Source of the DNA: Ensifer aridi
GTDB lineage: Bacteria > Pseudomonadota > Alphaproteobacteria > Rhizobiales > Rhizobiaceae
Assembly (NCBI RefSeq): GCF_002078505.1
Contig: NZ_LUAV01000041.1
Location: forward strand, 1-46,950
DNA: 46,950 nucleotides
Direction of reading: 5' to 3'
This document shows positions 32,530 through 41,838 of the stretch, piece by piece. The notes beneath the pieces are model-generated. The model was not told the DNA's origin. It saw only the letters and a program-made list of their open reading frames with translations, and searched no databases. The stretch's first letter is position 1. Every line of letters starts with the position of its first letter. Both the position numbers and the translations under genes were made by a program.

Positions 32530-33414
32530 ATGTCATTCAAACCGCTGCTTGGCGATGGACGTATCCGGACCCGTGAAGAAGTATCAGCACCGCTGCAAAC
32601 TGCGTCCTGGCTTGACTCTTCAGTCATATTCGACAGTCGGCGCTGGGCATGCCAAGAGGCAGAACTCGTTTGGACGGCACCTCATCATCTGATCGTGCTG
32701 ACAGATGGGGGAAGTACGTCCCGGACATCGATCCGGACCGAGGGCAAGACCCTTTATGACGGGCAGGACCGGCCCGGAGTCCTCACTTTCGTTCCCGCCG
32801 GCGCAGAACGCGTTGGCTGTTACCGCGACGTCGACCTCTCCTATTCTGCCTTGTGGATTGATCCCGCGCTCGTGCTTCCGGGATTGGAGCGGCTGCGCGA
32901 CACGCCGGTTCTGGTGAACAGGAGCGACGCGGTCATCGGCACGCTTCTGCGATCGCTTTGTACCGAGATGTCGCTCGACCACGTGCCGGACACCGTCTAT
33001 GTCGAGCATCTGGTTGCCCTCGTCGCGTTGCGCATGGCCGGCCTGGAAGGCAACCTGCTTCCGGTCGCGAGCCGGGGCCGCCTTGGCCGCCGGACGTTCG
33101 AGCGTGTCCGCGATTATATCGACGCCCATATCTCCTCCGATATCTCGCTGAGCGAGGTGGCGGACATTGCCGGCATGCCGCTCGACACCTTCGCACGGCG
33201 GTTCAAGGAGACGACCGGACGCCCGCCCTACGCCTATATCCTGGAGGAGCGTGTAAGGCGGGCGGAACTGCTTCTCAGAGATACCAGCATTGCCATAGGC
33301 GCTATTGCATTCCGCCTCGGCTTCTCCAGCCAGAGCCATTTCACCACGACGTTCCGTCGCCTCAAGGGCATCACCCCGCGCACCTACCGGCTGCACTTTT
33401 CTCCGGAATCCTGA
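32530..33414 (+). CDS. AraC-family transcriptional regulator
   Basis: The 294-aa protein has a C-terminal AraC/XylS double helix-turn-helix (about 190-290): VRDYIDAHISSDISLSEVAD, RRFKETTGRPPYAYILEERV and AFRLGFSSQSHFTTTFRRLK, followed by GITPRTYRLH. The N-terminal domain is a cupin-like effector region. A GGGG site lies before the start. It lies 136 bp upstream of the PaoABC-like operon in the same direction and is its likely regulator. The inducer may be an aldehyde, by inference. Confidence 0.93.
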   Translation: MSFKPLLGDGRIRTREEVSAPLQTASWLDSSVIFDSRRWACQEAELVWTAPHHLIVLTDGGSTSRTSIRTEGKTLYDGQDRPGVLTFVPAGAERVGCYRDVDLSYSALWIDPALVLPGLERLRDTPVLVNRSDAVIGTLLRSLCTEMSLDHVPDTVYVEHLVALVALRMAGLEGNLLPVASRGRLGRRTFERVRDYIDAHISSDISLSEVADIAGMPLDTFARRFKETTGRPPYAYILEERVRRAELLLRDTSIAIGAIAFRLGFSSQSHFTTTFRRLKGITPRTYRLHFSPES

Positions 33415-33550
33415 CAGCGCCTCCGCTTTTTTGAAAGAAAGCGTCCCCCCGCGCACCCAAATTCCGCACGTCGAAGACAGAAAATTCGGCGGCTCGCGGC
33501 AGGATGGAAAACCCCTCCCGGCCCGTGCCGTTGCGACCGGGAGATCATTC

Positions 33551-34207
33551 ATGGCTGAAACGGACTACAGGATCACGCGCCGAGCGGTTCTGGAAGGCGG
33601 AGCAGCGACCTGCCTCTTCCTGGCATCCGGCTTACCCGTCGGTGCTGAGAATGCTGGCGCTGCGATGACGGCCGGGCCTGCTACTGCACCGATACCGCGA
33701 ATACCGATGACCTTCAGGATCAACGCAGTCGAACATGCACTGGAGCTTGACCCGCGCACGACTCTGCTTGATGCCTTGCGAAACCACCTCGGCCTCACCG
33801 GTTCGAAAAAAGGCTGCGACCACGGTCAGTGCGGCGCCTGCACAGTTCTCGTGAACGGCCGACGGATCAATTCCTGCCTCTCGCTCGCAGCCCAGCATGA
33901 AGGCGACGAGATCACGACGGTCGAAGGGCTTGCCGACCGTGACCGACTGCACCCTGTTCAGGCCGCCTTTGTCGCCCATGATGGCTTCCAGTGCGGCTAT
34001 TGCACGCCTGGGCAGATCTGTTCGGCGGTGGGAATGCTCGAGGAAGTCAGGGCCGGCTGGCCGAGCCATGCAAGTACCGACCTGGCATTCGGCCCGGCGG
34101 CGCTCAGCGACGCGGAAATCCGCGAACGCATGAGCGGCAACATCTGCCGCTGTGCCGCCTATCCCAACATCGTCGCCGCGATCCGCGACGCAGCCGAAGA
34201 GGTGTGA
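33551..34207 (+). CDS. paoA: aldehyde oxidoreductase [2Fe-2S] subunit (PaoA-like, Tat-exported)
   Basis: The 218-aa small subunit of a molybdenum hydroxylase has a twin-arginine signal (RITRRAVLEGGAATCLFLAS, Arg10-Arg11) and two [2Fe-2S] sites: Cys89, Cys94, Cys97 and Cys109 (plant-type), and Cys148, Cys151, Cys199 and Cys201. It passes electrons from the molybdenum site to FAD. This layout matches E. coli PaoA, a periplasmic aldehyde dehydrogenase subunit. The start at 33551 follows GGGAGATC; the ORF overlapping the AraC gene is not used. The next gene starts 4 bp after its stop. Confidence 0.93.
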   Translation: MAETDYRITRRAVLEGGAATCLFLASGLPVGAENAGAAMTAGPATAPIPRIPMTFRINAVEHALELDPRTTLLDALRNHLGLTGSKKGCDHGQCGACTVLVNGRRINSCLSLAAQHEGDEITTVEGLADRDRLHPVQAAFVAHDGFQCGYCTPGQICSAVGMLEEVRAGWPSHASTDLAFGPAALSDAEIRERMSGNICRCAAYPNIVAAIRDAAEEV

Positions 34208-34211
34208 GCCC

Positions 34212-35198
34212 ATGCAACCCTTTACCTACGTGCGCGCCAATAGCGTAAACGAGGCGGCCGCCGCGGTGGCGGCCCGGCCGCAAGCGAAGTTCATTAGCGG
34301 CGGCACTAATCTTCTCGACCTGATGAAGCTGGAGGTCGAGCGGCCGACACACCTCGTCGATATCAGCCGGTTGCCGCTCGACCGGATCGAGGAGACGCCG
34401 GAGGGCGGCCTTCGAATCGGCGCACAGGTCCGCAACAGCGATCTCGCCGCCGAGCCGCGGGTGCGATCGCGCTATCCGATGCTCAGCCAAGCGCTTCTCG
34501 CCGGCGCGTCCGGTCAGATCCGCAACAAGGCTTCGACCGCCGGCAATCTCCTCCAGCGCACGCGCTGCTCCTATTTCTATGACCGCAACATGCCTTGCAA
34601 CAAGCGCGCGCCCGGATCGGGCTGCGCGGCCCTCGGGGGCTTCAACCGGATGCACGCCGTGCTCGGCGCCAGCGACGCCTGCATCGCCGTGCATCCCTCG
34701 GATATGGCCGTGGCCATGGCCGCACTCGACGCCGCGGTCGAGACCACCCTGCCCGACGGCACGCAACGTACCATTCCCGTCGGCGATCTCTCCCGGTTGC
34801 CGGGCTCGACGCCGCATGTCGAGACGGCTCTCGGCCACGGCGAGATGATCACCGCCGTGATCCTACCGCCCCCGCCTCCTGGCCGGCAGCTCTACCGCAA
34901 GGTGCGAGATCGCGCTTCCTACGCCTTTGCGCTCGTCTCGGTCGCGACCATTGTCGAAAAGAGCGGCGACCGCATACAGAGTGCCCGCATCGCGTTGGGC
35001 GGCGTCGCACCGAAGCCCTGGCGCCCGATGGAGGCGGAGTACGTGCTTGCGGGGGCGGCCGCCGCCGACGCAGCCTTTACCGAGGCCGCCGAGAGCGCGC
35101 TTGCCGGAGCTGTCGGCCGCGGCAGCAATGATTTCAAGATCCCGCTGGCAAAGCGCACGATACGGCAGACGCTCGCCGCGGCTGTCGAAGGTGTATGA
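34212..35198 (+). CDS. paoB: aldehyde oxidoreductase FAD-binding subunit (PaoB-like)
   Basis: The 328-aa protein has the CO-dehydrogenase medium-chain FAD fold: ARPQAKFISGGTNLLDLMKL as the FAD loop, then ASTAGNLLQRTRCSYFYDRN. An insert with Cys119, Cys129, Cys138 and Cys157 fits the extra [4Fe-4S] cluster described for E. coli PaoB. It links the [2Fe-2S] subunit to the electron acceptor. ATG at 34212 has no strong ribosome site but is coupled to paoA, 4 bp before it. PaoC starts 6 bp after its stop. Confidence 0.92.
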   Translation: MQPFTYVRANSVNEAAAAVAARPQAKFISGGTNLLDLMKLEVERPTHLVDISRLPLDRIEETPEGGLRIGAQVRNSDLAAEPRVRSRYPMLSQALLAGASGQIRNKASTAGNLLQRTRCSYFYDRNMPCNKRAPGSGCAALGGFNRMHAVLGASDACIAVHPSDMAVAMAALDAAVETTLPDGTQRTIPVGDLSRLPGSTPHVETALGHGEMITAVILPPPPPGRQLYRKVRDRASYAFALVSVATIVEKSGDRIQSARIALGGVAPKPWRPMEAEYVLAGAAAADAAFTEAAESALAGAVGRGSNDFKIPLAKRTIRQTLAAAVEGV

Positions 35199-35204
35199 GG
35201 TGCG

Positions 35205-37496
35205 ATGATGACAGAGACTACAATCCCCGAGAACCGTTCCTCCGAGACCGAGACTGGCCTTGTCGGTCAGCCGATCGCGCGCGTCGACGGGTCCCTGAAA
35301 GTCACCGGCCACGCGACCTACGCCTATGAGCACGCCGTGAATGGGGCCGCGTACGGCTACATCCTCGGCGCGGCCATCGCCAAGGGTCGTATCGTCGAGA
35401 TCGACAGTTCGGAGGCCGAGAAGATGCCGGGCGTGCTGCACATCATGACCCATCGGAACGCACCGGCTCAGCCAGAATTCGGTCCGGCCGTTACCCCCAC
35501 AGTGCCGGAGGTCTTCACCCGAGCCCGACCCATGCTCAACAGCGACCGCGTTCGCTTCTACGATGAGCCGATTGCGCTCGTCGTCGCCGAAACCTTCGAG
35601 ACAGCGCGCGCTGCCGCGGGGCTCATCAGGGTGCGCTACGAAGAGGAGCGCGGCGCCTTCGACCTGTCGGCGCGTATCGCCGACGCCTACACGCCCCGGC
35701 GCACCAATGCCGGCTTTGAGACGGACAGCGAGATCGGCGACTTCGGAGGCGCTTTCGCGGCCGCTCCGGTCAAGGTCGACGCGACCTACCGGACGCCTTA
35801 CGAGCATCACAACCCGATGGAGCCGCATGCGACGCTTGCCGTCTGGTCGGGCGACGAGGTGACGATCTACACGTCCGCACAGACGCTTGCCAACTTTCAG
35901 GCCGGCCTCGCCAGCACGCTCGGCATTCCGCGAGAGCGTGTTCGCATCGTCAGCCCGTTTATCGGCGGTGGTTTCGGCTCCAAGTTGATCGTCCATGCCG
36001 ACGGCGTGCTCGCCGCGCTCGCCGCAAGGGTCCTGCGCCGCCCGGTCAAGGTCGCGCTGACGCGGCAGCAGATGTTTGCCAATGCCGGTTATCGGGCGGA
36101 GATGGTCCAGCAGGTGCGCCTCGGCGCGGATCGCGACGGGCGACTGACGTCGATCGGTCATGATGTCTGGTCGGCGACCTCCGGCTTCGAGGAGTTCTGT
36201 GAGCAGACCGCGGTCTTCACCCGCTCGCTTTATGCCGCGCCGAACCGGTTGACCCGCCACCGCCTCGTCCCCGTCGACCTCAATCGCGGCGAATGGATGC
36301 GCTCGCCCGGCGAGGCGCCGGGCATGCTCGCCTTCGAATGTGCAATGGATGAACTCGCCGAACGGCTCGGCCTCGATCCGATAGAGTTGAGGATCCGCAA
36401 CGAGCCGACTGAGGACCCGGAGCGCGGCGTTCCATTCTCGAGCCGCAATCTGGTCGCCTGCATGCGGGAAGGCGCGCGCCGCTTCGGCTGGGAACGCCGC
36501 AAGCCGACGCCGGGCAGCATCCGCGAAGGCCGCAAGCTTATCGGTTACGGCATGGCGGCCGCCATTCGGCCGAATTATATCGGCGCGGGGACGGCCAGAG
36601 TGGCGATCGATGCGACCGGCCGCGTCACGGCTCGTCTCGACATGACCGATATCGGAACCGGCACCTACACCATCCTCACCCAGATCGCGGCGGAAAGCTT
36701 CGGGGTTCCGACCGCCGCGGTCAAGGTCGAACTCGGCGACAGCCGCTTCCCGCGCACGGCCGGCTCCGGGGGTTCCTGGGGAGCGGCGAGCGCGGGTTCG
36801 GCACTGCATCACGCCTGCAACGCGCTTAAGGAGAGAATCATGGAAGCGGCCCGATCCAGCGACCGCTCTCCGCTTCGGGGTGCGAACGACGTCGCACCGA
36901 TCTTCGTCGGCGGAGAGATCCGGGTCGGCGACCGTTCTGTAGGTTTGGCCGATTTCATCGGCAGAATTGCTCCCGACGGCATGGAGGCCATCGGTACGGT
37001 CGCCGCCGCGCGCGACACGGAAAGCTACAGAGCCTACTCCCAGCACTCCTATGGAGCGCACTTCGCGGAAGTCGCGGTCGACAGCGACACGGGCGAGATC
37101 CGCACGCGCCGCATGCTGTCGGTGATCGGTGCGGGTCGCATCCTCAACCCTAAGACCGCCCGCTCGCAGATCCTCGGCGGCATGACCTGGGGCATTGGGG
37201 CTGCACTGATGGAGGAAACCGTGCTCGATCCCCGCTACGGCCATTTCGTCAATCACGACCTCGCCGAGTATCATGTCCCCGTCAACGGTGACGTTGCAGA
37301 CATGGAGGTCGTCTTCCTCGAGGAATACGACGACAAAGCTAATCCGCTCGGCGCCAAGGGGCTTGGCGAACTCGGCGTCTGCGGCGCCGGGGCGGCGATC
37401 GCCAACGCCGTCTACAACGCGACCGGTGTGCGCGTGCGCGAATTTCCGATCACCCTGGACAAAGTACTCCCGGGCTTGCCGGTGACTGCCATCTAA
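35205..37496 (+). CDS. paoC: aldehyde oxidoreductase molybdenum-binding subunit (PaoC-like)
   Basis: The 763-aa large subunit carries the molybdopterin domains: IARVDGSLKVTGHATYAYEH at the start, FIGGGFGSK mid-protein, EWMRSPGEAPGMLAFECAMD, and the catalytic Glu722 in GLGELGVCGAGAAIANAVYN. It oxidises aldehydes to acids in the periplasm after co-export with PaoA. It is full length. The cofactor usually needs a dedicated XdhC-like PaoD chaperone, which is not seen downstream. Start could be 35205 or 35208 (two adjacent ATGs after GAGG). Confidence 0.94.
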   Translation: MMTETTIPENRSSETETGLVGQPIARVDGSLKVTGHATYAYEHAVNGAAYGYILGAAIAKGRIVEIDSSEAEKMPGVLHIMTHRNAPAQPEFGPAVTPTVPEVFTRARPMLNSDRVRFYDEPIALVVAETFETARAAAGLIRVRYEEERGAFDLSARIADAYTPRRTNAGFETDSEIGDFGGAFAAAPVKVDATYRTPYEHHNPMEPHATLAVWSGDEVTIYTSAQTLANFQAGLASTLGIPRERVRIVSPFIGGGFGSKLIVHADGVLAALAARVLRRPVKVALTRQQMFANAGYRAEMVQQVRLGADRDGRLTSIGHDVWSATSGFEEFCEQTAVFTRSLYAAPNRLTRHRLVPVDLNRGEWMRSPGEAPGMLAFECAMDELAERLGLDPIELRIRNEPTEDPERGVPFSSRNLVACMREGARRFGWERRKPTPGSIREGRKLIGYGMAAAIRPNYIGAGTARVAIDATGRVTARLDMTDIGTGTYTILTQIAAESFGVPTAAVKVELGDSRFPRTAGSGGSWGAASAGSALHHACNALKERIMEAARSSDRSPLRGANDVAPIFVGGEIRVGDRSVGLADFIGRIAPDGMEAIGTVAAARDTESYRAYSQHSYGAHFAEVAVDSDTGEIRTRRMLSVIGAGRILNPKTARSQILGGMTWGIGAALMEETVLDPRYGHFVNHDLAEYHVPVNGDVADMEVVFLEEYDDKANPLGAKGLGELGVCGAGAAIANAVYNATGVRVREFPITLDKVLPGLPVTAI

Positions 37497-37582
37497 AGCG
37501 CGTCGCATTCAATTCGAGCGCCGGCGATGGGCGACATCACCCAATGCAATAGGAAGAGACATCTCGACCGCTGCTTCACCGC

Positions 37583-38179
37583 CTATTCCGCGACGGCGCT
37601 GCTCTCGGCAAAGGACAGGATCGCCGCGTCGGCGATTTCGGCAAATCGAGCGCTTGGACCTTCGTGGCCGCTGCTTTGCTGGTGGAGCCGCGCACCTTCG
37701 ATCAAAAGCAGCAGCGTGTCGCAAAGCAACTCGGCGTTTGCGACACGTGCCTTGCGGCAAAGCTCCAATACATGATCGCGCTGTGCATCCTTGAACTTCT
37801 TGATAACGGACCGGGCAGGATGATCCTCGTCAGTGAGTTGGACGGCGGCGCTCATCAGTTCGCAATTGCAGTCGTTGGCACCGAGATGATCGGCGATCCG
37901 GCGGACCCAATCCCTGAGCTGCGCCAAACCGTCGCCGGGGTGCGCTTCCTCGAGTTCCCGCCAGTAAGCATCCATCTCCATTCCCGCCCGCCGGAGGCAC
38001 TCGACGATGAGGTCGTCCTTAGAGCTGAAATGGCGATAAAGCGTCATCTTGTTGCTGTCGGCAGCGTCGACGATGGCATCGACGCCAACGCCCCGGACAC
38101 CATGCTTGCGGAACAATCCGCGGGCAGCATCGACAATGCGATCACGCGGGGAGCGACGTGATGGGCTGTCAGTTGTCAT
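37583..38179 (-). CDS. TetR-family regulator of the RND pump
   Basis: The 198-aa protein has the TetR helix-turn-helix: DRIVDAARGLFRKHGVRGVG, then DSNKMTLYRHFSSKDDLIVE. The C-terminal domain ends RFAEIADAAILSFAESSAVA. It is divergent from the RND pump genes and likely represses them and itself. The start at 38179 is preferred over 38248 because the longer reading would place coding sequence in the operator array at 38231-38274. The ribosome site is weak. Confidence 0.88.
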   Translation of the reverse strand: MTTDSPSRRSPRDRIVDAARGLFRKHGVRGVGVDAIVDAADSNKMTLYRHFSSKDDLIVECLRRAGMEMDAYWRELEEAHPGDGLAQLRDWVRRIADHLGANDCNCELMSAAVQLTDEDHPARSVIKKFKDAQRDHVLELCRKARVANAELLCDTLLLLIEGARLHQQSSGHEGPSARFAEIADAAILSFAESSAVAE

Positions 38180-38230
38180 CAGGTTCGGCCGGCCGAATTC
38201 GTATCGAAGGCGGTTGCCCCTTGACGCTTT

Positions 38231-38274
38231 GTAACCGTTCTGTAACATGCGCCAATGTTACCGATCTGTAACAT
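38231..38274. promoter_or_regulatory. GTAAC/GTTAC operator array for the TetR regulator
   Basis: Two near-identical 18-bp copies, 38231-38248 and 38257-38274 (16/18 matches), lie 26 bp apart. Between and across them, GTAACAT-N6-ATGTTAC (38242-38261) is a perfect 7-bp inverted repeat. The sites sit between the TetR start and the RND genes, so they suit cooperative repressor binding. Confidence 0.6.
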
Positions 38275-38679
38275 CTCGGCGGCGGGAGATCAAGGAGCGG
38301 CCGATCTTCTCTAACGCTTCCGGGCGCGACGGTAACCGCAAGAAATATTTCTAGCACAAATGTCACAATGTCGGTTGGCACGATCGTCAAACGTCTAATT
38401 AACGACGGTGCAAATCGCGATTTGCTGGTGCTGGAGCCTTACGATGGGCAAGCTGAACAGGCTGACGGCGGGAAAGCTTCTTGACCGGATGGTCCGCGTG
38501 TCGGTGACCGCGGACAAAGTCGGTTTCGGTGCGTTGGGGCCGCCCGCCTCTTCTATCTCTGCTGCGTTTACCCCGGTCGATGACAGGCCGGACCGCAGGG
38601 TATTGAACGCTGTCCGTCAGACATTATCGACCGGCGAGGATCGCGGGAGTTCCGGTGTCGTACAAGGATCGATCCGGCC
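38275..38679. other. long leader/intergenic region before the RND pump
   Basis: About 400 bp separate the operator array from the pump start. Small frames (38368-38484 and 38408-38683) lack convincing ribosome sites and family resemblance. A promoter and perhaps a long untranslated leader are expected here. Confidence 0.4.
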
Positions 38680-41600
38680 ATGATCGAGTTCTTCATTCTC
38701 CGGCCGATTTTCGCCTCCGCGATCGCCATCGTCATGACGCTTGCGGGCGTCATTTGCTATTTCCTGCTTCCGGTCTCGCAATTTCCGGACATTACACCGC
38801 CGCAGATTGTCGTCGCCGCGAACTATCCGGGTGCCAGCGCTCAGGTGGTCGCCGATACGGTAACCACGCCGCTCGAACAGCAGATCAATGGCGTGCCGGG
38901 CATGCTCTACATGTCTTCCACGAGCTCCAATGACGGCTCCTCGAGAATTATCATCTCCTTCGATGTCGGCTACCCAATCGATGTCGCGGCGCTTGATGTG
39001 CAGAACCGCGTTTCGCAAGCGGCGTCCTCGCTTCCGGCCCTCGTCAATCAGAGCGGCGTGACGATCGCTAAGCAAATACCGAACTTCACCGTACTGGTGA
39101 GCTTGGATTCTCCCGACGATTCCGTCGATTTCGCTTCCGTCAGCAACTATGCCTATCTGCAGATCCTCGATCCTCTCAAGCGCCTGCCGGGCGTCGGTGA
39201 TGTCCAGCTCTTTGGCGAAAGGCGTTATTCCATGCGCGTCTGGCTCGATCCAGACCGCATGGCCAATCTGGGCATCACCGCCGTCGACGTGCAGAACGTC
39301 ATCGCCGAGCAGAACGTCCAGGTTGCCGGCGGAAAGATCGGGCAATCTCCGGCGCCGGCGGGCACGCCCTTCGAGATGCAGATCAATGCGGTCGGACGCT
39401 TGAGCGACCCTCGGCAATTTGCCGATATAGTGCTGCGCGCGGACCCGGAGACTGGTGCGGCGATCAGACTGCGCGACGTGGCGCGCGTCGAACTGGGCGC
39501 GCTGCTCTATTCATCTTCCGTCAGCTTCAACGGCAAGCAGAGCGTCGTTTTGGCGGTGTTCCAGGCACCCGGTTCGAATGCGCTCGATCTCCAGAGCCGG
39601 GTCAAGGCCAAGATGGACGAGCTGTCGCAGCGCTTCCCGAAAGGCATCGCCTACCATATGTTCTACGACACCACGCGCTTCGTGTCCGCGGCGATGCAGG
39701 ATGTCGTGATCACGCTGGTCGAGGCGCTGGCTCTCGTCATTGCCGTTGTCTTCATCTTCCTGCAGAACGTGCGCACGACGATTATCCCGACGATCGCCAT
39801 TCCGGTGTCATTGATCGCGACGCTTGTCGTCATGTACCTGCTCGGCTTCTCGCTGAACATGCTGAGCCTGCTCGGAATGGTGCTTGCCATCGGCCTGGTC
39901 GTCGACGATGCCATCGTCGTCGTCGAGAACGTCGAACGGCAGCTCGAGTCCGGCCTGGCGCCCCTCGCGGCGACGCGCAAAGCGATGCAGGAGGTGACCG
40001 GACCGATCATCGCGACGACCGCCGTGCTTCTGGCCGTTTTCGTGCCGGTCGCCTTCATTCCGGGTGTCGCCGGCAGCCTTTACAATCAGTTCGCGCTGAC
40101 GGTCGCGATATCGGTTGCGTTCTCGGCATTCAATTCGCTGACGCTCAGTCCGGCGCTCAGCGCCGCTTTCCTGCGTCATCGCGGCCCGCCGAAATTCGTC
40201 CTCTTCCGCTGGTTCAATACCGGTTTTCACTGGCTCGCGCACAGTTACGCGCGGAGCATTGCCGGGCTCGTTCGGTGGCGTTGGGCTCTCTTCGGGCTCT
40301 TCTTGGCCGCCATCGGTTCCACCTACGCCTTGTGGCAGCGCATCCCCTCGACATTCCTGCCCGTCGAAGACCAGGGATATTTTTTCGTGGTCATCCAGCT
40401 CCCCGACGGCGCATCGGTAGAACGGACCGAAGCGGTCGCGAGGCAGTCGGAGGAAATACTCCGCGGCACGGCCGGCGTGGACTTCGTCGGCTCGGTCGTC
40501 GGCTTCAATTTCCTGAGTTTCGCGAGTCAGTCGAACTCCGCCGTTCAGTTCGCGGTCCTGAAGCCGTGGGACGAGCGGCCCCCTGAGCAGGGGGCGTCGG
40601 CGCTGCGCGAAGCGGTGCAGCCGCTCCTGTTACAGATTCCCGACGCCCTCGTGCTCGCCTTCGATCCGCCATCGATACAAGGGCTCGGGGCGACGGGCGG
40701 TTTCGAATTCCAGCTCGAGGACCTGGGCGGTCACGGCAGCGTGGCGCTGAACGACGCGACACAAGCTCTGATAGCCGAGGCGCGAAAGCAGCCGGAGATA
40801 AACCCGCACCAACTCTTCACCACGTTCAGTACGTCGAGCCCCCAATTCAACTATGATCTCGACCGTGACAAGGCAAAGCTCCTGGGCCTCAACCTGCCGG
40901 ACATATTCAACACCCTGCAGATCTATTTCGGTTCGCTCTATGTCAACGACTTCAACCTGTTCGGCCGCACTTTCCGCGTCACGTTGCAGGCCGATCAAGG
41001 CGCTCGCGCCAATCCCAATGACATTTCCCGGCTCTACGTGCGCAATTCGGCAGGCGACATGGTGCCGCTCGACACACTTGGCTCGCTGAAACCAACCGTC
41101 GGTCCCGAAACCATCACCCACTACAACAACTATCCCTCGGCGCTCGTAAACGGCGCGGCGGCGCCGGGCTACAGTTCGAGCCAGGCGGTAGCGGCGATGG
41201 AGCGCGCCGCCGCGGCCAGTCTGCCGCGTGAGTTCAGCTTCGAATGGACGGGCATCACCTATCAGGAAATCAGGGCGGGATCGATCGCCGCACTCGTCTT
41301 CGCGCTGGCAATCGTCTTCTGCTTCCTAATCCTTGCGGCGCAGTATGAAAGCTGGTCAATGCCGTTCATGGTGCTGCTTTCGGTGCCGCTCGCTCTCCTG
41401 GGCGCGCTGCTCGCGTTATGGCTGCGCGCCATGCAGATCGACGTCTATTCGCAGATCGGCTTCGTAATGCTGGTTGGGCTTGCAGCAAAAAACGCTATTC
41501 TGATCGTTGAGTTCGCCAAGCGGCGGCGACAGGAAGGCTTGGACATCATCGCCGCTGCCGCCGAGGCAGCCCGCCTGCGGCTACGCCCGATCTTAATGAC

Positions 41601-41823
41601 GGCATTCGCCTTCATTCTCGGCGTTGTCCCGCTGATGTACGCGAAGGGCGCCGGCGCCGCCAGCCGACAGTCGATCGGCACGACGGTGTTTGGTGGCATG
41701 CTCATGGCAACCATCCTGACGCTTGTTTTCGTCCCGGTCTTCTATGCTGTCATAGAGCAGTGGCGCGAGGGGCTTGCGGTGAGCGGGGCTGAGGAACGGC
41801 AAAAGCCCGAGGCGGCGGAATAG
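38680..41823 (+). CDS. RND multidrug efflux pump, inner-membrane transporter (AcrB/MexB type)
   Basis: The 1047-aa protein has the HAE1 RND layout: two sets of transmembrane segments and two large periplasmic loops. It starts MIEFFILRPIFASAIAIVMT. The proton-relay acids are the DD in LAIGLVVDDAIVVVENV (about residue 409), and the relay Lys is in MLVGLAAKNAILIVEFA (about 937). It exports drugs or organic compounds with an adaptor and outer-membrane channel. The start has AAGGATCG upstream. The adaptor gene follows in the same operon, and no outer-membrane channel gene is present. Confidence 0.95.
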   Translation: MIEFFILRPIFASAIAIVMTLAGVICYFLLPVSQFPDITPPQIVVAANYPGASAQVVADTVTTPLEQQINGVPGMLYMSSTSSNDGSSRIIISFDVGYPIDVAALDVQNRVSQAASSLPALVNQSGVTIAKQIPNFTVLVSLDSPDDSVDFASVSNYAYLQILDPLKRLPGVGDVQLFGERRYSMRVWLDPDRMANLGITAVDVQNVIAEQNVQVAGGKIGQSPAPAGTPFEMQINAVGRLSDPRQFADIVLRADPETGAAIRLRDVARVELGALLYSSSVSFNGKQSVVLAVFQAPGSNALDLQSRVKAKMDELSQRFPKGIAYHMFYDTTRFVSAAMQDVVITLVEALALVIAVVFIFLQNVRTTIIPTIAIPVSLIATLVVMYLLGFSLNMLSLLGMVLAIGLVVDDAIVVVENVERQLESGLAPLAATRKAMQEVTGPIIATTAVLLAVFVPVAFIPGVAGSLYNQFALTVAISVAFSAFNSLTLSPALSAAFLRHRGPPKFVLFRWFNTGFHWLAHSYARSIAGLVRWRWALFGLFLAAIGSTYALWQRIPSTFLPVEDQGYFFVVIQLPDGASVERTEAVARQSEEILRGTAGVDFVGSVVGFNFLSFASQSNSAVQFAVLKPWDERPPEQGASALREAVQPLLLQIPDALVLAFDPPSIQGLGATGGFEFQLEDLGGHGSVALNDATQALIAEARKQPEINPHQLFTTFSTSSPQFNYDLDRDKAKLLGLNLPDIFNTLQIYFGSLYVNDFNLFGRTFRVTLQADQGARANPNDISRLYVRNSAGDMVPLDTLGSLKPTVGPETITHYNNYPSALVNGAAAPGYSSSQAVAAMERAAAASLPREFSFEWTGITYQEIRAGSIAALVFALAIVFCFLILAAQYESWSMPFMVLLSVPLALLGALLALWLRAMQIDVYSQIGFVMLVGLAAKNAILIVEFAKRRRQEGLDIIAAAAEAARLRLRPILMTAFAFILGVVPLMYAKGAGAASRQSIGTTVFGGMLMATILTLVFVPVFYAVIEQWREGLAVSGAEERQKPEAAE

Positions 41824-41838
41824 GGACTGGAGCTTGAA

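Noticed and set aside
34863..37508. An 881-codon open frame on the minus strand opposite paoB/paoC
   Set aside because: It mirrors the Pao genes, is Arg/Asp-rich without family motifs, and is a GC-rich codon-bias shadow.
38408..38683. Small frames in the RND leader
   Set aside because: They lack ribosome sites and conserved motifs, and overlap the pump start.
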